DNA of 33,970 bases from Chrysochromulina parva (GCA_002887195.1 PJAB01000214.1:1-33970); one strand, 5' to 3'; shown: positions 1 through 10,537, counted from the first letter of the stretch. The notes: generated by a model from the letters alone, not told the origin. A program made the numbers and translations.

Positions 1-260
1 CCCCCACCTGATTGCCTATCACAATCCCGCCCGGCAGCGTAGGGCAGCAAGCGACAGGGAACACCCTGCGGGGCCTGCGCGCGGGAGAGGCCAACCTCAG
101 TCCTCACTAGCATAATTGAGTAGCCCGAGAGAGCGAGTACTCAGTACTTGTGTACACCGAGGGGTGCGGAGCCGTCCATTGTGACTGACGGGGGACCGCG
201 ACGATCCGACGAAACTGTGTGGGAAAATTGCCGGTCGCGCGGCGGGTGAACGCCAGAAAA
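1..260. other. 5' flank of the first gene, no gene seen
   Basis: I see no convincing coding sequence here. The frame of the downstream hydroxylase is open from a GTG at 219, but the first ATG in that frame is at 261, so this stretch is read as upstream or 5' untranslated sequence. It is GC-rich without a clear TATA element. Confidence 0.4.
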
Positions 261-1466
261 ATGCCACCACCTTTTGGTACCAAGACCCTCGCCCAGCTTG
301 GGCCGTCGCCTCTCCAGCGCCGTCGCAGATATCTGGCACGCCGCGTGGCGTGGGATGTCACTCAGGGTGGGTGCGTCGCCGCGGTGTCCCTCTACATGCT
401 CGCCAAGCAGCGGCGCACAGACTCTGTTGGCTGGAGCAGCCGAGGGCAGATGTTGGCTGCCGTCTGGGAGGAGGCCTCCGCCGACCCGCTGGAGGCCGCG
501 TGCGCTTGCTTCACCAATTTTTTCATGATCTCCATGTGTGGCAACTCGCCGGTGGCGTGGCTTGTCGCGCTCTTCTTTGCATCAGTCGACGATCGCTCCT
601 TTGACGAATTCATGGCTGGCGTCATCAGCCGCTGGGGCGACGTGTACGATGGGTACGCGGGATACATTCTGGGCGTCTATGCGTTCTGCTGCTTCTTGGT
701 GCCCTATCTCGTGCATGGTGCCTTGCTGCTGCCGCTCGAGCTGTGGAGCCCAGCGATCAACGCGGCCGCGCCATACAAACTCCAGCCGCAGAAGCGCATC
801 GACACGTCGCGCATTGCGCGCGTCGTGGGTGTGTCGATATTTGAGCTGACCACGCTCGGGCTGCCGTATGTGCTCGCGCTCACGCACATCACGGTGGCCT
901 CGCGCGGCACCAAGGGCGTGATCGCGCTCGCTCCGCTTCCGCTCTATTCAGAGCGCGCTTGGATGTTGGTGGCCCATCTGCTCGTCAACGAGGTGCTTTT
1001 CTTCTACGTGCACTGGGCGCTGCACAAGGGCTCGCTGTACAAGCGCATCCACAAGATCCACCACGAGTTCACCGCGCCCTTTGCCCTCGCAGCGGTGCAT
1101 GCGCACCCCATCGAGCTGATAGTAGCGGACTTGATCCCATTCACAGCGGGTTTCGTTGTCTTCCGGCCGCACATCTTCTTCGTGTTCATGTGGATCATCG
1201 GCGCGTGCCTGGGCACGCAGACGCACCACTCGGGCTACCGGCTGCCATGGATTGCCGGCTTCGACGAACAGCCCGACTTCCACGACTTTCACCACGGCAA
1301 ATTCAACTGCTGCTACGGCAATATCGGATGGCTCGACGCTATGCATGGAACGTCCAAACCGTATTTGGATGCGCGGAAAGCCGCCGAGTCGCAATTGGAC
1401 CAGGAGCAGGAGAAGTGGGAGAAGATGCGCGAGAGTATCGTCGGCGGTAAGCAGCACGGCCAGTAA
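261..1466 (+). CDS. Sterol desaturase / fatty acid hydroxylase superfamily protein
   Basis: A 401-residue, multi-pass membrane protein with the diiron histidine boxes of the fatty acid hydroxylase superfamily (C4-methylsterol oxidase, C5 desaturase, fatty acid 2-hydroxylase and relatives). Visible boxes are HWALH at about residue 251, HKIHH at 264, a His-His pair before SGYRLPW at about 322, and HDFHH at 341. Hydrophobic stretches lie before and between the boxes, as expected for an ER enzyme with a cytosolic diiron site. Members oxidise a methyl or methylene C-H with O2 and electrons from cytochrome b5 or a reductase. The pattern is closest to the sterol C4-methyl oxidase-like branch, but the substrate cannot be read from sequence. 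The ATG at 261 is preferred because the earlier in-frame codon at 219 is GTG. No intron is evident. The charged tail ends in a TAA at 1464-1466. Confidence 0.85.
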   Translation: MPPPFGTKTLAQLGPSPLQRRRRYLARRVAWDVTQGGCVAAVSLYMLAKQRRTDSVGWSSRGQMLAAVWEEASADPLEAACACFTNFFMISMCGNSPVAWLVALFFASVDDRSFDEFMAGVISRWGDVYDGYAGYILGVYAFCCFLVPYLVHGALLLPLELWSPAINAAAPYKLQPQKRIDTSRIARVVGVSIFELTTLGLPYVLALTHITVASRGTKGVIALAPLPLYSERAWMLVAHLLVNEVLFFYVHWALHKGSLYKRIHKIHHEFTAPFALAAVHAHPIELIVADLIPFTAGFVVFRPHIFFVFMWIIGACLGTQTHHSGYRLPWIAGFDEQPDFHDFHHGKFNCCYGNIGWLDAMHGTSKPYLDARKAAESQLDQEQEKWEKMRESIVGGKQHGQ

Positions 1467-2196
1467 ATAGATGCCGCGCTCGCCGATGGAGGGCGAAGCC
1501 GGAAGCGTGCGGGGGGATCGGGCAAGATGGGATCGTTGTGCTGGGCGGGCGCGGGGGCACAATCATCGTGACCGAGGACACATGAGTCACTCTACGTTAC
1601 ACAACCGTGTTCGTATGTAAGTAGAGGTGGGTGTCTGTGTTAGGTCAAGACCAGGTGGTATGGCCGTAGTCCGATAGTTGCCAGTAAGTAAGTAACGTAA
1701 GTAAACGCACGTACCGGCCAGAGCCCCAACGCAACAGCGTCGCAGTCACACGGCCGCTCGATCCGGGGGCAGCGTACACGTCGGCGAGGCGAGGGGTACG
1801 GTACCCGAGCGGGATACCCCCAGGCATACAAAGCGTGTACTGTGGTATTGGTCAACAGCCAAGTGCCGGGATTGAACACTGATGAAAGCCATCAGGGGCC
1901 GGGGGGCTTCCGACATCAGTCGACGCTCGACCTCGAGGAACCGGCGCCTCCAACAGGAGCAGGAGCGAGCTTCGCCGCGCGCCGCCGCCGCCCCAGCGAT
2001 CAAATCGAGGCTGAATGTGGCCCGTGAGCTCGGGTGCGTCATGTGTGCCTTCCTTCAAGCCGGGTGCGTCATGTGTGCAGGGCACGGCAGTAATCATGCG
2101 AGCGGCGATAAAGCGAAGTACAGGATGGCCTATACGTGCACAGGTGGTGTCAGCGACAAGAACGGCTCCGCGACCGCGGTGCGGTGCACTAATGTG
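1467..2196. other. Intergenic region with short tandem repeats
   Basis: About 730 bases between the convergent ends of the hydroxylase (+) and the beta-helix gene (-). No ORF looks real: frames are short and lack recognisable domains. It contains a TAAG-type tetranucleotide run near 1683-1701 and an imperfect 30-base tandem repeat near 2031-2078 (shared core CGGGTGCGTCATGTGTGC). It should hold the 3' ends of both transcripts. Confidence 0.5.
2031..2078. repeat. 30-base tandem duplication
   Basis: The 18-base core CGGGTGCGTCATGTGTGC occurs at 2031 and again at 2061, a period of 30 bases. It lies outside any gene I can support. Confidence 0.7.
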
Positions 2197-5100
2197 TCAT
2201 GACGCGATGGCCGCGTCGGCCACCTCCTTGGCCTTCAGCGCCAGTCGCGCTGCCCGACGCTGCTCTTTGAGCTTCTGAAGCTCGGAGGGCTCGGTGGGCT
2301 CCTCGGGGGCCTCCATTGCCTGCTCCGCTCGCTCGCGATGGATGGCCGCCTCCTGCACGGCCGCCTCGGCATCTGCAGCGAGCTTGGCCACGCGCATGGC
2401 GTCGGCGAGGGCGCCCAAGCCTGCTGCGGCCGCCTCCTCGTCACCGGCCGTGAGCACGGTGGCGCCCATGGCGCCCTCGCCATCTTCATTGTGCTGCACA
2501 CTATTCTCGCCGATAGTTGGGCTACAGCCCAATTCCGCATAGATGCCCGACGCGCCGTTCTCCTCGATGACATTGCGTTCAAGGCGCCCCTTCGCGCCGC
2601 TCTCGCAACGCACGCCGTTGGTTCCGTTGTGACGCACCAGGTTCTTGGCCAGCAGCGGGTTGGCGCCCTCGACGAGTAGCACGCCTGCCGACCCGTTCTC
2701 CCGCATCTCGTTGTTCGCGACGACCAACTCCGAGGCTGCGCGCACGAGCAGCCCACAGCCCTTATTGCCATACAGATCATTGTCGCGCAGCTGGCACAAG
2801 CTCTCGCCGTCGATTTCGATGCCTGACGTGCCGTTGCCGCGCATCGTGTTCGCCGTTACGCGGCACAAAGCGCCCATGCGAATGAGCAGCCCCTGTTCGT
2901 CATTGTCGAAGATATCGTTCGCGCGCAGGTCAGAGGTGGCCTCGGCCTCGATGCACACGCCCGCGGACGCACTCTGCGAGATCTTGTTCGCTTGGAAGCG
3001 CCCTCGCCCGCCTGGATGCACATGCAGCCCGTACTGTGCGCACGTGCTGATCACATTGTCCGACACTTCTGGGTCTGCGCCTACGCCCACTACGACGCCC
3101 GTGCCCGAGCACTCGGAGATCGAGTTGCCCTTCAAATAGCCTTTCGAGTAGTCGGCGAGGTACACAGAGCCGAAGCCACCGCCCACGAGCCGGTTGTGGC
3201 GGAAGTGCACCGAGGTGCGTCCCGACTCATCGGTGAGCAATCCTGCGATCGTGACGCCGTTCTTGGGCAGCGGGACGAGCAACCCCATGGCCGCGTACAG
3301 CTTCTTCTTCCTCTCGAGCTCAAGAGCCGCCAGGCCGGAGGGCACCACCTTGGGCTTCTCGCCGCGCACCTCCACATTGTACGTGCCGCTGTGCGAGATC
3401 TCGTTCTCCACGAGCATGCCCTGTCCCTTGGCGCACACGATCACGCCGCGGCGCGTCTGGTGGTGGATGCTGTTGCGCTCCACGTGTGGCATCGCGCCTT
3501 CACGCAACACGATGCCGTCCTTGTTCTCGTAGATCTCGTTGTCCGTGATCGTGCCCTGTGCCTTGTCGCCCGCCACGTAGATGGCGGCGGTCTGCCCTCC
3601 ATAGAAGCGGTTGCCCTTGATCACTGGCACACCGTCATTACCGATCGAGACGCCTACTCCAAAATTGGCATAGATGTCATTGTTCTGTAGCGTGAAGCGC
3701 GTGATCGCCGAGTCGCGGTTCGTGAAGTCGGACGTGAACGCGCCGATGCCGCCGCCGCCGTGACAGTAGACTCCGCCCATGTGCGCGCCATAGATGCGGT
3801 TCTTCTCAAAAAGTGGAGTGGCAAAGCGCTTCACCTCGACGTTCCACTCTTTGTGATTGTAGATGTCATTGTCCACAAAATGCCCCTTTCCGCACTCGTA
3901 CACGAGGACGCCGCACGTCTTTCCCGAGTGAATCTTGTTGCCCTGGAGCGTCGGGTCGCCCAGGGCCCACACGCGCACGCCAGCCTTGGCATTGTGGCAG
4001 ATCTCGTTGCCCTCGTACAGCCCACGTGCTTCCTTGTACACCCACAGGCCACCCAGCCGCATGTGGTGGATCTTATTGCCGCGCAGCGTTGGCTCGGCAT
4101 GCTCGATGACCTCGACGCCGACCCAGTTGTGGTGAACATCATTCTCGAGCAAAAAAGGCGCCGCACCATCCTCAATGAACACGCCCGACCTGCGGTTGTT
4201 GTGGATGCGATTCCTTTGGAGTAACGGCGTCGCCTGCGAGCCTATCGCCACCCCGTGCCAGTCCGACTCGTAGATGTCATTGTCCCGCACATCCCCTTTA
4301 CCCCCCGAGTGGACCCAGAGCGGCGCAATGTCCTTATGCCTCGCTCCATGCTTGGCCACTTTCTCGTGCGGGTTCTCGCGCTCGGCAGCCATCGGCTTGA
4401 GTAGCAAGTCCGCGAGCGCCTGCTTGCGGAGTTGGTTGCGCTGCACGAGCGGATCGGAAGCCTCAATGATCTGCACGCCTGCTTCCTCATTTCCCCACAC
4501 CTCGTTCTCCTCAAACGTGCCTAGCCCACCGTCAAAGTAGAAGGCGCCCGCCTGCTTGCCGTTATAGATCCGGTTTCGTCGGATGAGCGGCGCCGCGCCC
4601 TTCTCGACCCCGATGCCCGCGTGCTCGTTTTCGTACACGTCGTTCTCCTCGATGGTACCGCCTGCGCCCTCGGTGCAATGGATGCCCGCATCGCGCCCAT
4701 GATGCACCTTGTTGTGATGTATGTGCGGCGTGCACGCACCGCGCAGCATGATGCCCGCCTTGGTGTTTCCCTCTATGTCGTTCTCAAACACTTCGGGCAT
4801 GCCGCCCTCGTCAACAAGTAGACCGCCCTGCCGCCGCCCGTGCAGCCAATTGGCCCGTACCACCGTGCGCCCGCCCGTGAGCACGACGACCCCAAAGGTG
4901 CGATTATTGTACACGTTGTTGTGTAGCACTGTGCCCAGACCCTGCTCATGTGCGAGTACGCCCGCGTCGTCACCCGAGTGAATGTCGTTGCGCTGCACGA
5001 GAGGGTCCGCCTTCTCCGTGATCAAGATCCCCGGCCCAGCGTTGCCGCGCACCTCGTTGTCTTCAATGGTCGCCTTGGCGCCGGCATACAGGTACACGCC

Positions 5101-7374
5101 GGCCTGCTCTGAGTGCTCGATCAGGTTGCGCAGGAGCGTCGGATGGGTCCTGGTGCCGTAGATCAGGCAGCCAGCCTTGCGATGGCTCACGATTGTGTTG
5201 TCAATGAGGACCGAGGTGCAACCTGAGCAGATAGCCATCCCGCAGTCCTGCCCCTCCTTGATCGTATTACCCTCGAAGCGCGCCGTCGAGCCCTCCGCAA
5301 GCCGCACGTTGGCTGATGCATTCGAGTACACCGTGTTGGAGCGGAAGAGGCCGCCCGCCCCCCCGAATACAAGGATACCCCCCGCTTGGGACGCGTGCAT
5401 TAGGTTATTGTCCACGAGCGGCGCCGTGCCCGCGTCAGTGAGCTGCAGCTCCGTCTTCGCATGCCCGCGCAGCTCGTTGCCGCGGAGCACGCCACCGCCC
5501 TTAGCGTTCACGAGCACGCCTGCCGCCATACCATCTCGAAAGAGGTTGCCCTCTACCCACGGGCACGCGCCCGAAGTGATCAGCAAGCCGCACTTGGCGT
5601 TACCGTACACCTCGTTCCCGCGCAGCTGTGCTTCGCGCCGCGCCGCCCTCTCGGCGGCCGCGGCGCTTGCGGCCGCCGCCGCTGCCGCCAACCGATCGGC
5701 CATGCTCGCTGGCCTTTGCTGCGCCGTGGCCACTTGCGCCGTCGTGAGGCTCGGCGCACACGACGGCGCCGTCTCGACAGCTCGCACGTCGACCTCATGC
5801 GCGAGCGCCTTCTTGAGCGCTGCCTCAGGGGCTGGTTGCTTGAGCGCACCGATCTCATCCGCCGCGCCGCCTTGAGCGCTGCCTGTCGACTCCTTCGCTC
5901 GCATGGCATTGCTCGTCTCCGCGGACACCCTTTCGACCAGCAGCACACCGCCAGTGCCAGTGCCAGTGCCAGTGCCGGTTCCGTTGCCTGTGCCAGTGTA
6001 CTCCTCTGTGGAGCCGGCGTGGGCGGCGCACTCGTCGGGCGCGCCGCCAGCGCGCGGCACAGTGCCCGAGATTACAATCCCAACGTCCGCACCCGCGCAC
6101 ACCGTGTTGCGTTCGAGCAATGGGGCACTCCCCTCAACCTTGATGCCGGGGCCTGCGCAGCCACTGATGTGGTTGTGCAGCAGCTGTGCCGCGGCGCCAT
6201 CAAAGATGTAGATGCCCGGTCCATGCCCGTCGAGGATGCGGTTCGAGTGCAGCGTGGGCGACGCACCCGCGGACACTTGCAGCGCCGCCTTGCCGTTGGC
6301 CCGTAGCGTGTTGCCTTTGATCATCGCACTCGGCCCCGGCAGCATCACCAACACGCCCGCGGCGGCGCCCTCGGAAATATCGCAGTCGAGGAGCTGCAAT
6401 TTGCCTGCCGCCTTGGCTGCAACTCCCGCCTTGACGCACCCACGGATCGAGCACTTGGCGATGCTTGCCTCGGCACCATCCGAGAGCTGCACGCCTACAC
6501 CGCTGCCCTCGGCCACGATGCAATCCCTCATACCAAGACGACCGGATGCGCCGCCCGCCGCCTTGATGGAAACGGTTGCGAGACCAGCGCCGCCGCCGTT
6601 GCCGACAAGTTTGCAGCCGACGAGGGTTGCCGCCGCGTGCCCAACCACCAATACCGCGCTCTCAGCGCACCCTGTGAGCACGCAGCCCTCCAGGTCGAGG
6701 ACGCAATTGCCGAGCACGAGCGACGCACAGCCGCCGCAAGAGCGCAAAGTGCATTGCAGCAGGGAGGAGCGAGCGCCCGTGGCCAACAACACACCCGACT
6801 GACCACAATCGTGCACAGTGCAGCCGCGCAGCGTCGGCGCGGATGAGCTTCCTCGCGCCAGCACCCCGGCAGAGTTCTTGGTGCGGGAGCGAGCACTGAT
6901 CTGGCATCGCTCGACGACCGTCTTCCCACGCAGCTCGATGCCAAAGACCGGCTCGGTGGTGTCGTCGTCAATCTGGCGGATGCACATATTCGCAACGCGC
7001 TCGGCGCCGTCGGCGCACGCGATGACCGTGTGCGTGGCGCTCTCGAGCACTGTCGCCTCGCCGATGCCCTCGACCGTGACGCCAGCGCAGACCTTGAGCG
7101 TGGCGGCTTCACGAAACACGCCCGCCCCGATGACAACGGTACCGCGCACTTCGGAGGCCAAGGCCAGCGCTGCCGCGACCGTTGCGTGCTCCGACGGCAC
7201 GCGGAAAATCGGGCGGCCTGTCTCGTCCATAGGCCAGGTGCTCAGCAATCGTCCATGAAAGCACACAGAACGAAACTTGCCGTAAACATACAAAATGAAG
7301 ACATTCCACAGAAAATTGCTCACGTCCGCGGCCGTACGAAGGGGGGGGGCGATTCGGAAGGGGGCTGGGGACAT
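2197..7374 (-). CDS. Giant parallel beta-helix repeat protein (FBXO11/NosD-like repeats)
   Basis: A 1725-residue uninterrupted frame made almost wholly of right-handed parallel beta-helix rungs of about 22-23 residues, with the recurring pattern N-x-I/V-x-x-N/G-x-x-x-G-V/I. Such repeats are seen in FBXO11, NosD and carbohydrate-binding CASH proteins. I see no F-box, so ubiquitin-ligase function is not implied. From about residue 560 the rungs often alternate between a form ending in 'P-L-x-x-R-N' and one ending in 'G-G-x-x-E-N', suggesting a two-rung duplicated unit. A Gly/Thr-rich linker (about residues 459-475) and an Ala-rich segment (about 555-580) interrupt the helix. The tail (last ~90 residues) is acidic to basic and likely helical. 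The ATG at 7374 is followed by a hydrophobic stretch (FLWNVFILYVYG) that could be an anchor. The ATG at 7230 (MDETGRP) is an alternative that removes it and leaves 1677 residues. Role unknown: protein or glycan binding is plausible. Confidence 0.85.
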   Translation of the reverse strand: MSPAPFRIAPPLRTAADVSNFLWNVFILYVYGKFRSVCFHGRLLSTWPMDETGRPIFRVPSEHATVAAALALASEVRGTVVIGAGVFREAATLKVCAGVTVEGIGEATVLESATHTVIACADGAERVANMCIRQIDDDTTEPVFGIELRGKTVVERCQISARSRTKNSAGVLARGSSSAPTLRGCTVHDCGQSGVLLATGARSSLLQCTLRSCGGCASLVLGNCVLDLEGCVLTGCAESAVLVVGHAAATLVGCKLVGNGGGAGLATVSIKAAGGASGRLGMRDCIVAEGSGVGVQLSDGAEASIAKCSIRGCVKAGVAAKAAGKLQLLDCDISEGAAAGVLVMLPGPSAMIKGNTLRANGKAALQVSAGASPTLHSNRILDGHGPGIYIFDGAAAQLLHNHISGCAGPGIKVEGSAPLLERNTVCAGADVGIVISGTVPRAGGAPDECAAHAGSTEEYTGTGNGTGTGTGTGTGGVLLVERVSAETSNAMRAKESTGSAQGGAADEIGALKQPAPEAALKKALAHEVDVRAVETAPSCAPSLTTAQVATAQQRPASMADRLAAAAAAASAAAAERAARREAQLRGNEVYGNAKCGLLITSGACPWVEGNLFRDGMAAGVLVNAKGGGVLRGNELRGHAKTELQLTDAGTAPLVDNNLMHASQAGGILVFGGAGGLFRSNTVYSNASANVRLAEGSTARFEGNTIKEGQDCGMAICSGCTSVLIDNTIVSHRKAGCLIYGTRTHPTLLRNLIEHSEQAGVYLYAGAKATIEDNEVRGNAGPGILITEKADPLVQRNDIHSGDDAGVLAHEQGLGTVLHNNVYNNRTFGVVVLTGGRTVVRANWLHGRRQGGLLVDEGGMPEVFENDIEGNTKAGIMLRGACTPHIHHNKVHHGRDAGIHCTEGAGGTIEENDVYENEHAGIGVEKGAAPLIRRNRIYNGKQAGAFYFDGGLGTFEENEVWGNEEAGVQIIEASDPLVQRNQLRKQALADLLLKPMAAERENPHEKVAKHGARHKDIAPLWVHSGGKGDVRDNDIYESDWHGVAIGSQATPLLQRNRIHNNRRSGVFIEDGAAPFLLENDVHHNWVGVEVIEHAEPTLRGNKIHHMRLGGLWVYKEARGLYEGNEICHNAKAGVRVWALGDPTLQGNKIHSGKTCGVLVYECGKGHFVDNDIYNHKEWNVEVKRFATPLFEKNRIYGAHMGGVYCHGGGGIGAFTSDFTNRDSAITRFTLQNNDIYANFGVGVSIGNDGVPVIKGNRFYGGQTAAIYVAGDKAQGTITDNEIYENKDGIVLREGAMPHVERNSIHHQTRRGVIVCAKGQGMLVENEISHSGTYNVEVRGEKPKVVPSGLAALELERKKKLYAAMGLLVPLPKNGVTIAGLLTDESGRTSVHFRHNRLVGGGFGSVYLADYSKGYLKGNSISECSGTGVVVGVGADPEVSDNVISTCAQYGLHVHPGGRGRFQANKISQSASAGVCIEAEATSDLRANDIFDNDEQGLLIRMGALCRVTANTMRGNGTSGIEIDGESLCQLRDNDLYGNKGCGLLVRAASELVVANNEMRENGSAGVLLVEGANPLLAKNLVRHNGTNGVRCESGAKGRLERNVIEENGASGIYAELGCSPTIGENSVQHNEDGEGAMGATVLTAGDEEAAAAGLGALADAMRVAKLAADAEAAVQEAAIHRERAEQAMEAPEEPTEPSELQKLKEQRRAARLALKAKEVADAAIAS
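5952..6000. repeat. CCAGTG hexanucleotide repeat encoding a Gly-Thr linker
   Basis: Imperfect tandem copies of the hexamer CCAGTG inside the beta-helix gene encode alternating Thr and Gly on the minus strand. This is a low-complexity linker between helix segments, and its length is probably variable between strains. Confidence 0.75.
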
Positions 7375-7663
7375 CTGCCAGGTCAGTACATGTATGTCTT
7401 GAGTGTCGTGTGAAATCCGGGGTCACTCTTGCGTGGTGCGTGAGCACCAGTGAGGGTTGTGGGGGTAGTGGGGGAGGGACGAGGGTGAGCTTGGTCGCGT
7501 GTTTGACTTGACTTGCTGTTCATCAGAGCTACACATGCAGTCTGGTGAGTGCGCGCGCGACAACCCCGGGAGGGGCGTGGTGTCACCAAGTTGTAGTGTA
7601 CGGCGAGCCTACCGCGCAACCTATACAGCTATACTGTTCCACCTGGAGGTACGCTCTAAGCTA

Positions 7664-10411
7664 TTACAAACGACCGCGTGTCCTCCATCGCAATCCGACT
7701 CGACTGCAGCTGAGGCAGAGGCTGAACGCGATGCTCAGCAGCGTCGTCAGAAGGAAGCATGAGCCACCCGCGAGCCGCCGCCGTGCCGAGCTGGTGCCCA
7801 GGTCTCGGTACCGATCAGCTGGGTCCTCAGGCGGACAGTAGGGGTCGAGCCGACTGCACCCACTTGCCCCGTAAATCCCGCCCGAGACCGGATGCAGAGG
7901 AAGGCCGTTCTGCCCGACGATGGGAGGCGGCTCCTTGTACGTGGTAATCGCCGTAAACGTCGCGGGGCCCTCCAGCGCCTGGATGCCTAGATACCAGCGG
8001 CCACCGCGTCGCTTGTCGGGCAGCTCGCCCATGCCATACGGCACCGTGAGCGTCGAGGAGGACTTGAAGCGCGGTGTACCGATGTTGCTGGAGAAGATGC
8101 GGTACCAGTCGACGATACACCAGCCTATGCAGCTCCCGCTGACTACGTGCCTCGGCTCGACAGGGCACGAGTCGTACCGCCAGTAGATGGCCTTGAGCCG
8201 GCCAGAGGTGACGTTCATGGCCACTGAGGGTGCAACGCGCTCGTGGACGCTCGTGAACGCGTAGTACTTGTACTGGTCGCAGCACACGAAGCCGCTCAGA
8301 GAGTCGCCGAGGGCATGCGTCGCATCCTCGAGCGTCGCTGTCAGGGTGAAGTAGATCTCTGTCGCGCTGACCGTGGGATCGAGGCTCACCTTCAGATGCC
8401 ACGCCTGCGCCTCGTCAACGTTGCACGCCGACATGGCGATCCTCATCGGCTGGGGGTACACAACCTTCACATCGAACACGGTCGCCGTCGGCGCCGCGCC
8501 GCGCCGCAGGGTGAACGCCGTTGGGAAATTGGTCGGCGTGTTCACACGGTAGCTCGTCACCTCTGCGAGCGCGAGCGAGGAGCGCTCGGACCCTGGCATG
8601 CTCATCAGCACGTAGCTCTCGGAGCCACCCCGCTTAAGGCAGCCTCGCCTTCCAATGCCATCGGCGAGCGGCGAGCGATCAAAGTGCTGGTTGTGCATCC
8701 TCACCAAAAACGTACCCGAGTGAGCCTGCAGGTCCATGGCCGGATTGCCCCAGATCGTGAGGTAGTACGTGCCCGCCTCCGCCGGCGACGTGCACATGCG
8801 CATCAGCCAGCGCCGCCGCCAGTCCGCGTTCGCCTTGTTGAGCATGGTGGCGACGGCTTGCTTAGCAGCAATACGAGCGCGGATCTGCAGCTGTGTGGGG
8901 TAGTGCAACGAGTTCTCGAGCAGCTCGTACTCGCGCGCAAGGTCTGCAAGCTGCGCCTGGTATCCCCGATCGTCGAGCACGCCGAGCTCCGGCGCGACGT
9001 GCACGTCGAGCACGTACGTGGCGTTGGGCCCTCCAGCCAATTGGCTGGGCGGGAAGACAACATCGATGGACCAGTTGCGCTCGTGCGTGCACATGTGGTT
9101 GGCATAGCTGTTGCCATGCGGGCAGTAGCCAAAGTGCTCCGTCTCGACAAGGGTCGCGCCGCGGATACAGCTGCCCTTGCTCAGCCACGCGCGCCCGCTG
9201 AAGCCGTCCTGCCACGACTCGGGGTACGTGGTGTTGTCATAGTCCGCGCGGTCGATGGTCAGCTCCAACAAGTCGTACTCGCCCACGACGACCTCAAACG
9301 TTTGCCACTGGCCCGGCCCCACGAGCGTCCGCACCGGCACATCGGACGTGAGACGCCGCGGGATCGCGCGCACCTCGACCGTAAATGGGCAGTAGGCCCG
9401 GCAGTCGTAAAGCTGCGGCCGGATGGTCATGTCAGCCGTGCACGCTCCCTGCGGGAAAGCGAAGCCCGAGAGGCACTGCACGCCAATGTACAGCGCCCGT
9501 AGAAGTGGACGCTTCGTGCAATCGGCATTCAGCACGCCCGCGCCGTTGTTGCCAAAGCCCCACGTCAACCGATGGCGACGTGTCTCGACGTCCCAGTCGT
9601 TACCGCCTGAAAGCGTGACTGAGACTTTCTCGTTCGGGTTCAACATGTTTAGAAACGTGCCCGGGTTTGTCAAGTCGGGCAGAGGTCGAGTCCAGTCCAA
9701 GTAGCTCGACGTCGCCGCATCCCAGCTCGCATTGATGTACAGCGACTCGTATAGCGTGAAGCGTACCGTGCTGTTGGAATCATAGTTGAGTGCCACGCCC
9801 TGCTCGTAGTCGGGGTGTACGTGCGTGTCGAACGTGATTTGAAAGGAGAAGTCCTCCATCGTATTGCCCACGCCCAAGTCCGTGACCTCGGCATTCACCT
9901 CGTAGAGCATGAAGTGCCCATGCTGCACAGCGTCGTGGCGTGGTGTCCAACTTTGCAGAGGTTGTGCCTGAAAGTATTCGTTGCCACGGACGCGGGTGTA
10001 GGGATCGTGCATCAAACTTTCGAAAGGTCCAGTTCCCGCTTCGAAACTGATGAAGTCGAACAACTCGTCGTTCAAATTCGGGTATATTAACGCGGAAGTC
10101 TCGTCCAACTCCACCGTCAGCGCGTCGTAGACGAGATTCCGAGTCACAGGCTCCTCCCACCCCTCGCCCCAGTATGCTGACATATTCAAATACTGCGGGC
10201 AAAGGCCCTGCAACGTGCAGTTCTGAGCGACTGCGGCGGACGGAAGCAGCAGCCATGCCAGCCAAATTGGACTGTGCGCGTTCCTCGCCAGGGAGCGCCG
10301 CATGTTATGTTGCGAGGAATTCGTCACTTCGGTGTGAACGAGCGTCCGAGAAATCTCCCAACACGCAAGCAAGCAAAGCAACATCAAAGACGTTTCCAGT
10401 TCAGCACGCAT
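7664..10411 (-). CDS. Large secreted or membrane-anchored protein of unknown function
   Basis: A 915-residue frame without a family I can name. Two ATG codons compete. The first (10411) starts with a hydrophobic stretch (LMLLCLLACW). The second (10303) gives a textbook signal peptide: basic start MRRSLARN, hydrophobic core WLAWLLLP and an AVAQ cleavage-like end followed by the Cys-containing mature sequence. The mature part has many N-x-S/T sites, scattered Cys, many Trp and Tyr, and repeated beta-rich blocks such as GTYYLTIWGNP and RWYLGIQALEGPATF. These resemble the beta-sandwich of pre-peptidase C-terminal (PPC-like) domains. Near the C-terminus a hydrophobic run (CFLLTTLLSIAFSLCL) is followed by basic residues, consistent with a single membrane anchor, or with a GPI signal if further processed. 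It diverges from the ATP-grasp-like gene. Surface or secreted location is inferred; function is unknown. Confidence 0.75.
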   Translation of the reverse strand: MRAELETSLMLLCLLACWEISRTLVHTEVTNSSQHNMRRSLARNAHSPIWLAWLLLPSAAVAQNCTLQGLCPQYLNMSAYWGEGWEEPVTRNLVYDALTVELDETSALIYPNLNDELFDFISFEAGTGPFESLMHDPYTRVRGNEYFQAQPLQSWTPRHDAVQHGHFMLYEVNAEVTDLGVGNTMEDFSFQITFDTHVHPDYEQGVALNYDSNSTVRFTLYESLYINASWDAATSSYLDWTRPLPDLTNPGTFLNMLNPNEKVSVTLSGGNDWDVETRRHRLTWGFGNNGAGVLNADCTKRPLLRALYIGVQCLSGFAFPQGACTADMTIRPQLYDCRAYCPFTVEVRAIPRRLTSDVPVRTLVGPGQWQTFEVVVGEYDLLELTIDRADYDNTTYPESWQDGFSGRAWLSKGSCIRGATLVETEHFGYCPHGNSYANHMCTHERNWSIDVVFPPSQLAGGPNATYVLDVHVAPELGVLDDRGYQAQLADLAREYELLENSLHYPTQLQIRARIAAKQAVATMLNKANADWRRRWLMRMCTSPAEAGTYYLTIWGNPAMDLQAHSGTFLVRMHNQHFDRSPLADGIGRRGCLKRGGSESYVLMSMPGSERSSLALAEVTSYRVNTPTNFPTAFTLRRGAAPTATVFDVKVVYPQPMRIAMSACNVDEAQAWHLKVSLDPTVSATEIYFTLTATLEDATHALGDSLSGFVCCDQYKYYAFTSVHERVAPSVAMNVTSGRLKAIYWRYDSCPVEPRHVVSGSCIGWCIVDWYRIFSSNIGTPRFKSSSTLTVPYGMGELPDKRRGGRWYLGIQALEGPATFTAITTYKEPPPIVGQNGLPLHPVSGGIYGASGCSRLDPYCPPEDPADRYRDLGTSSARRRLAGGSCFLLTTLLSIAFSLCLSCSRVGLRWRTRGRL

Positions 10412-10465
10412 TCTAAGAAACGCTCGTTGCGGCGCTCCGCACAGAAAAGCTAATCAGTAAGTTGA

Positions 10466-10537
10466 AAAATTCCGCATTATTGATAGACGAGATTCAACAG
10501 CTGCAGAGATTACCGCGATTCCACACGTGGCAGAAAC
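10466..10537 (+). repeat. Upstream copy of duplicated promoter block
   Basis: It shares AATTCCGCATTATT at its left and ACCGCGATTCCA followed by CGTGGCAGAA at its right with the block at 10684-10767. The middle differs by small indels, so the copies are diverged. Both have the same orientation. Confidence 0.75.
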
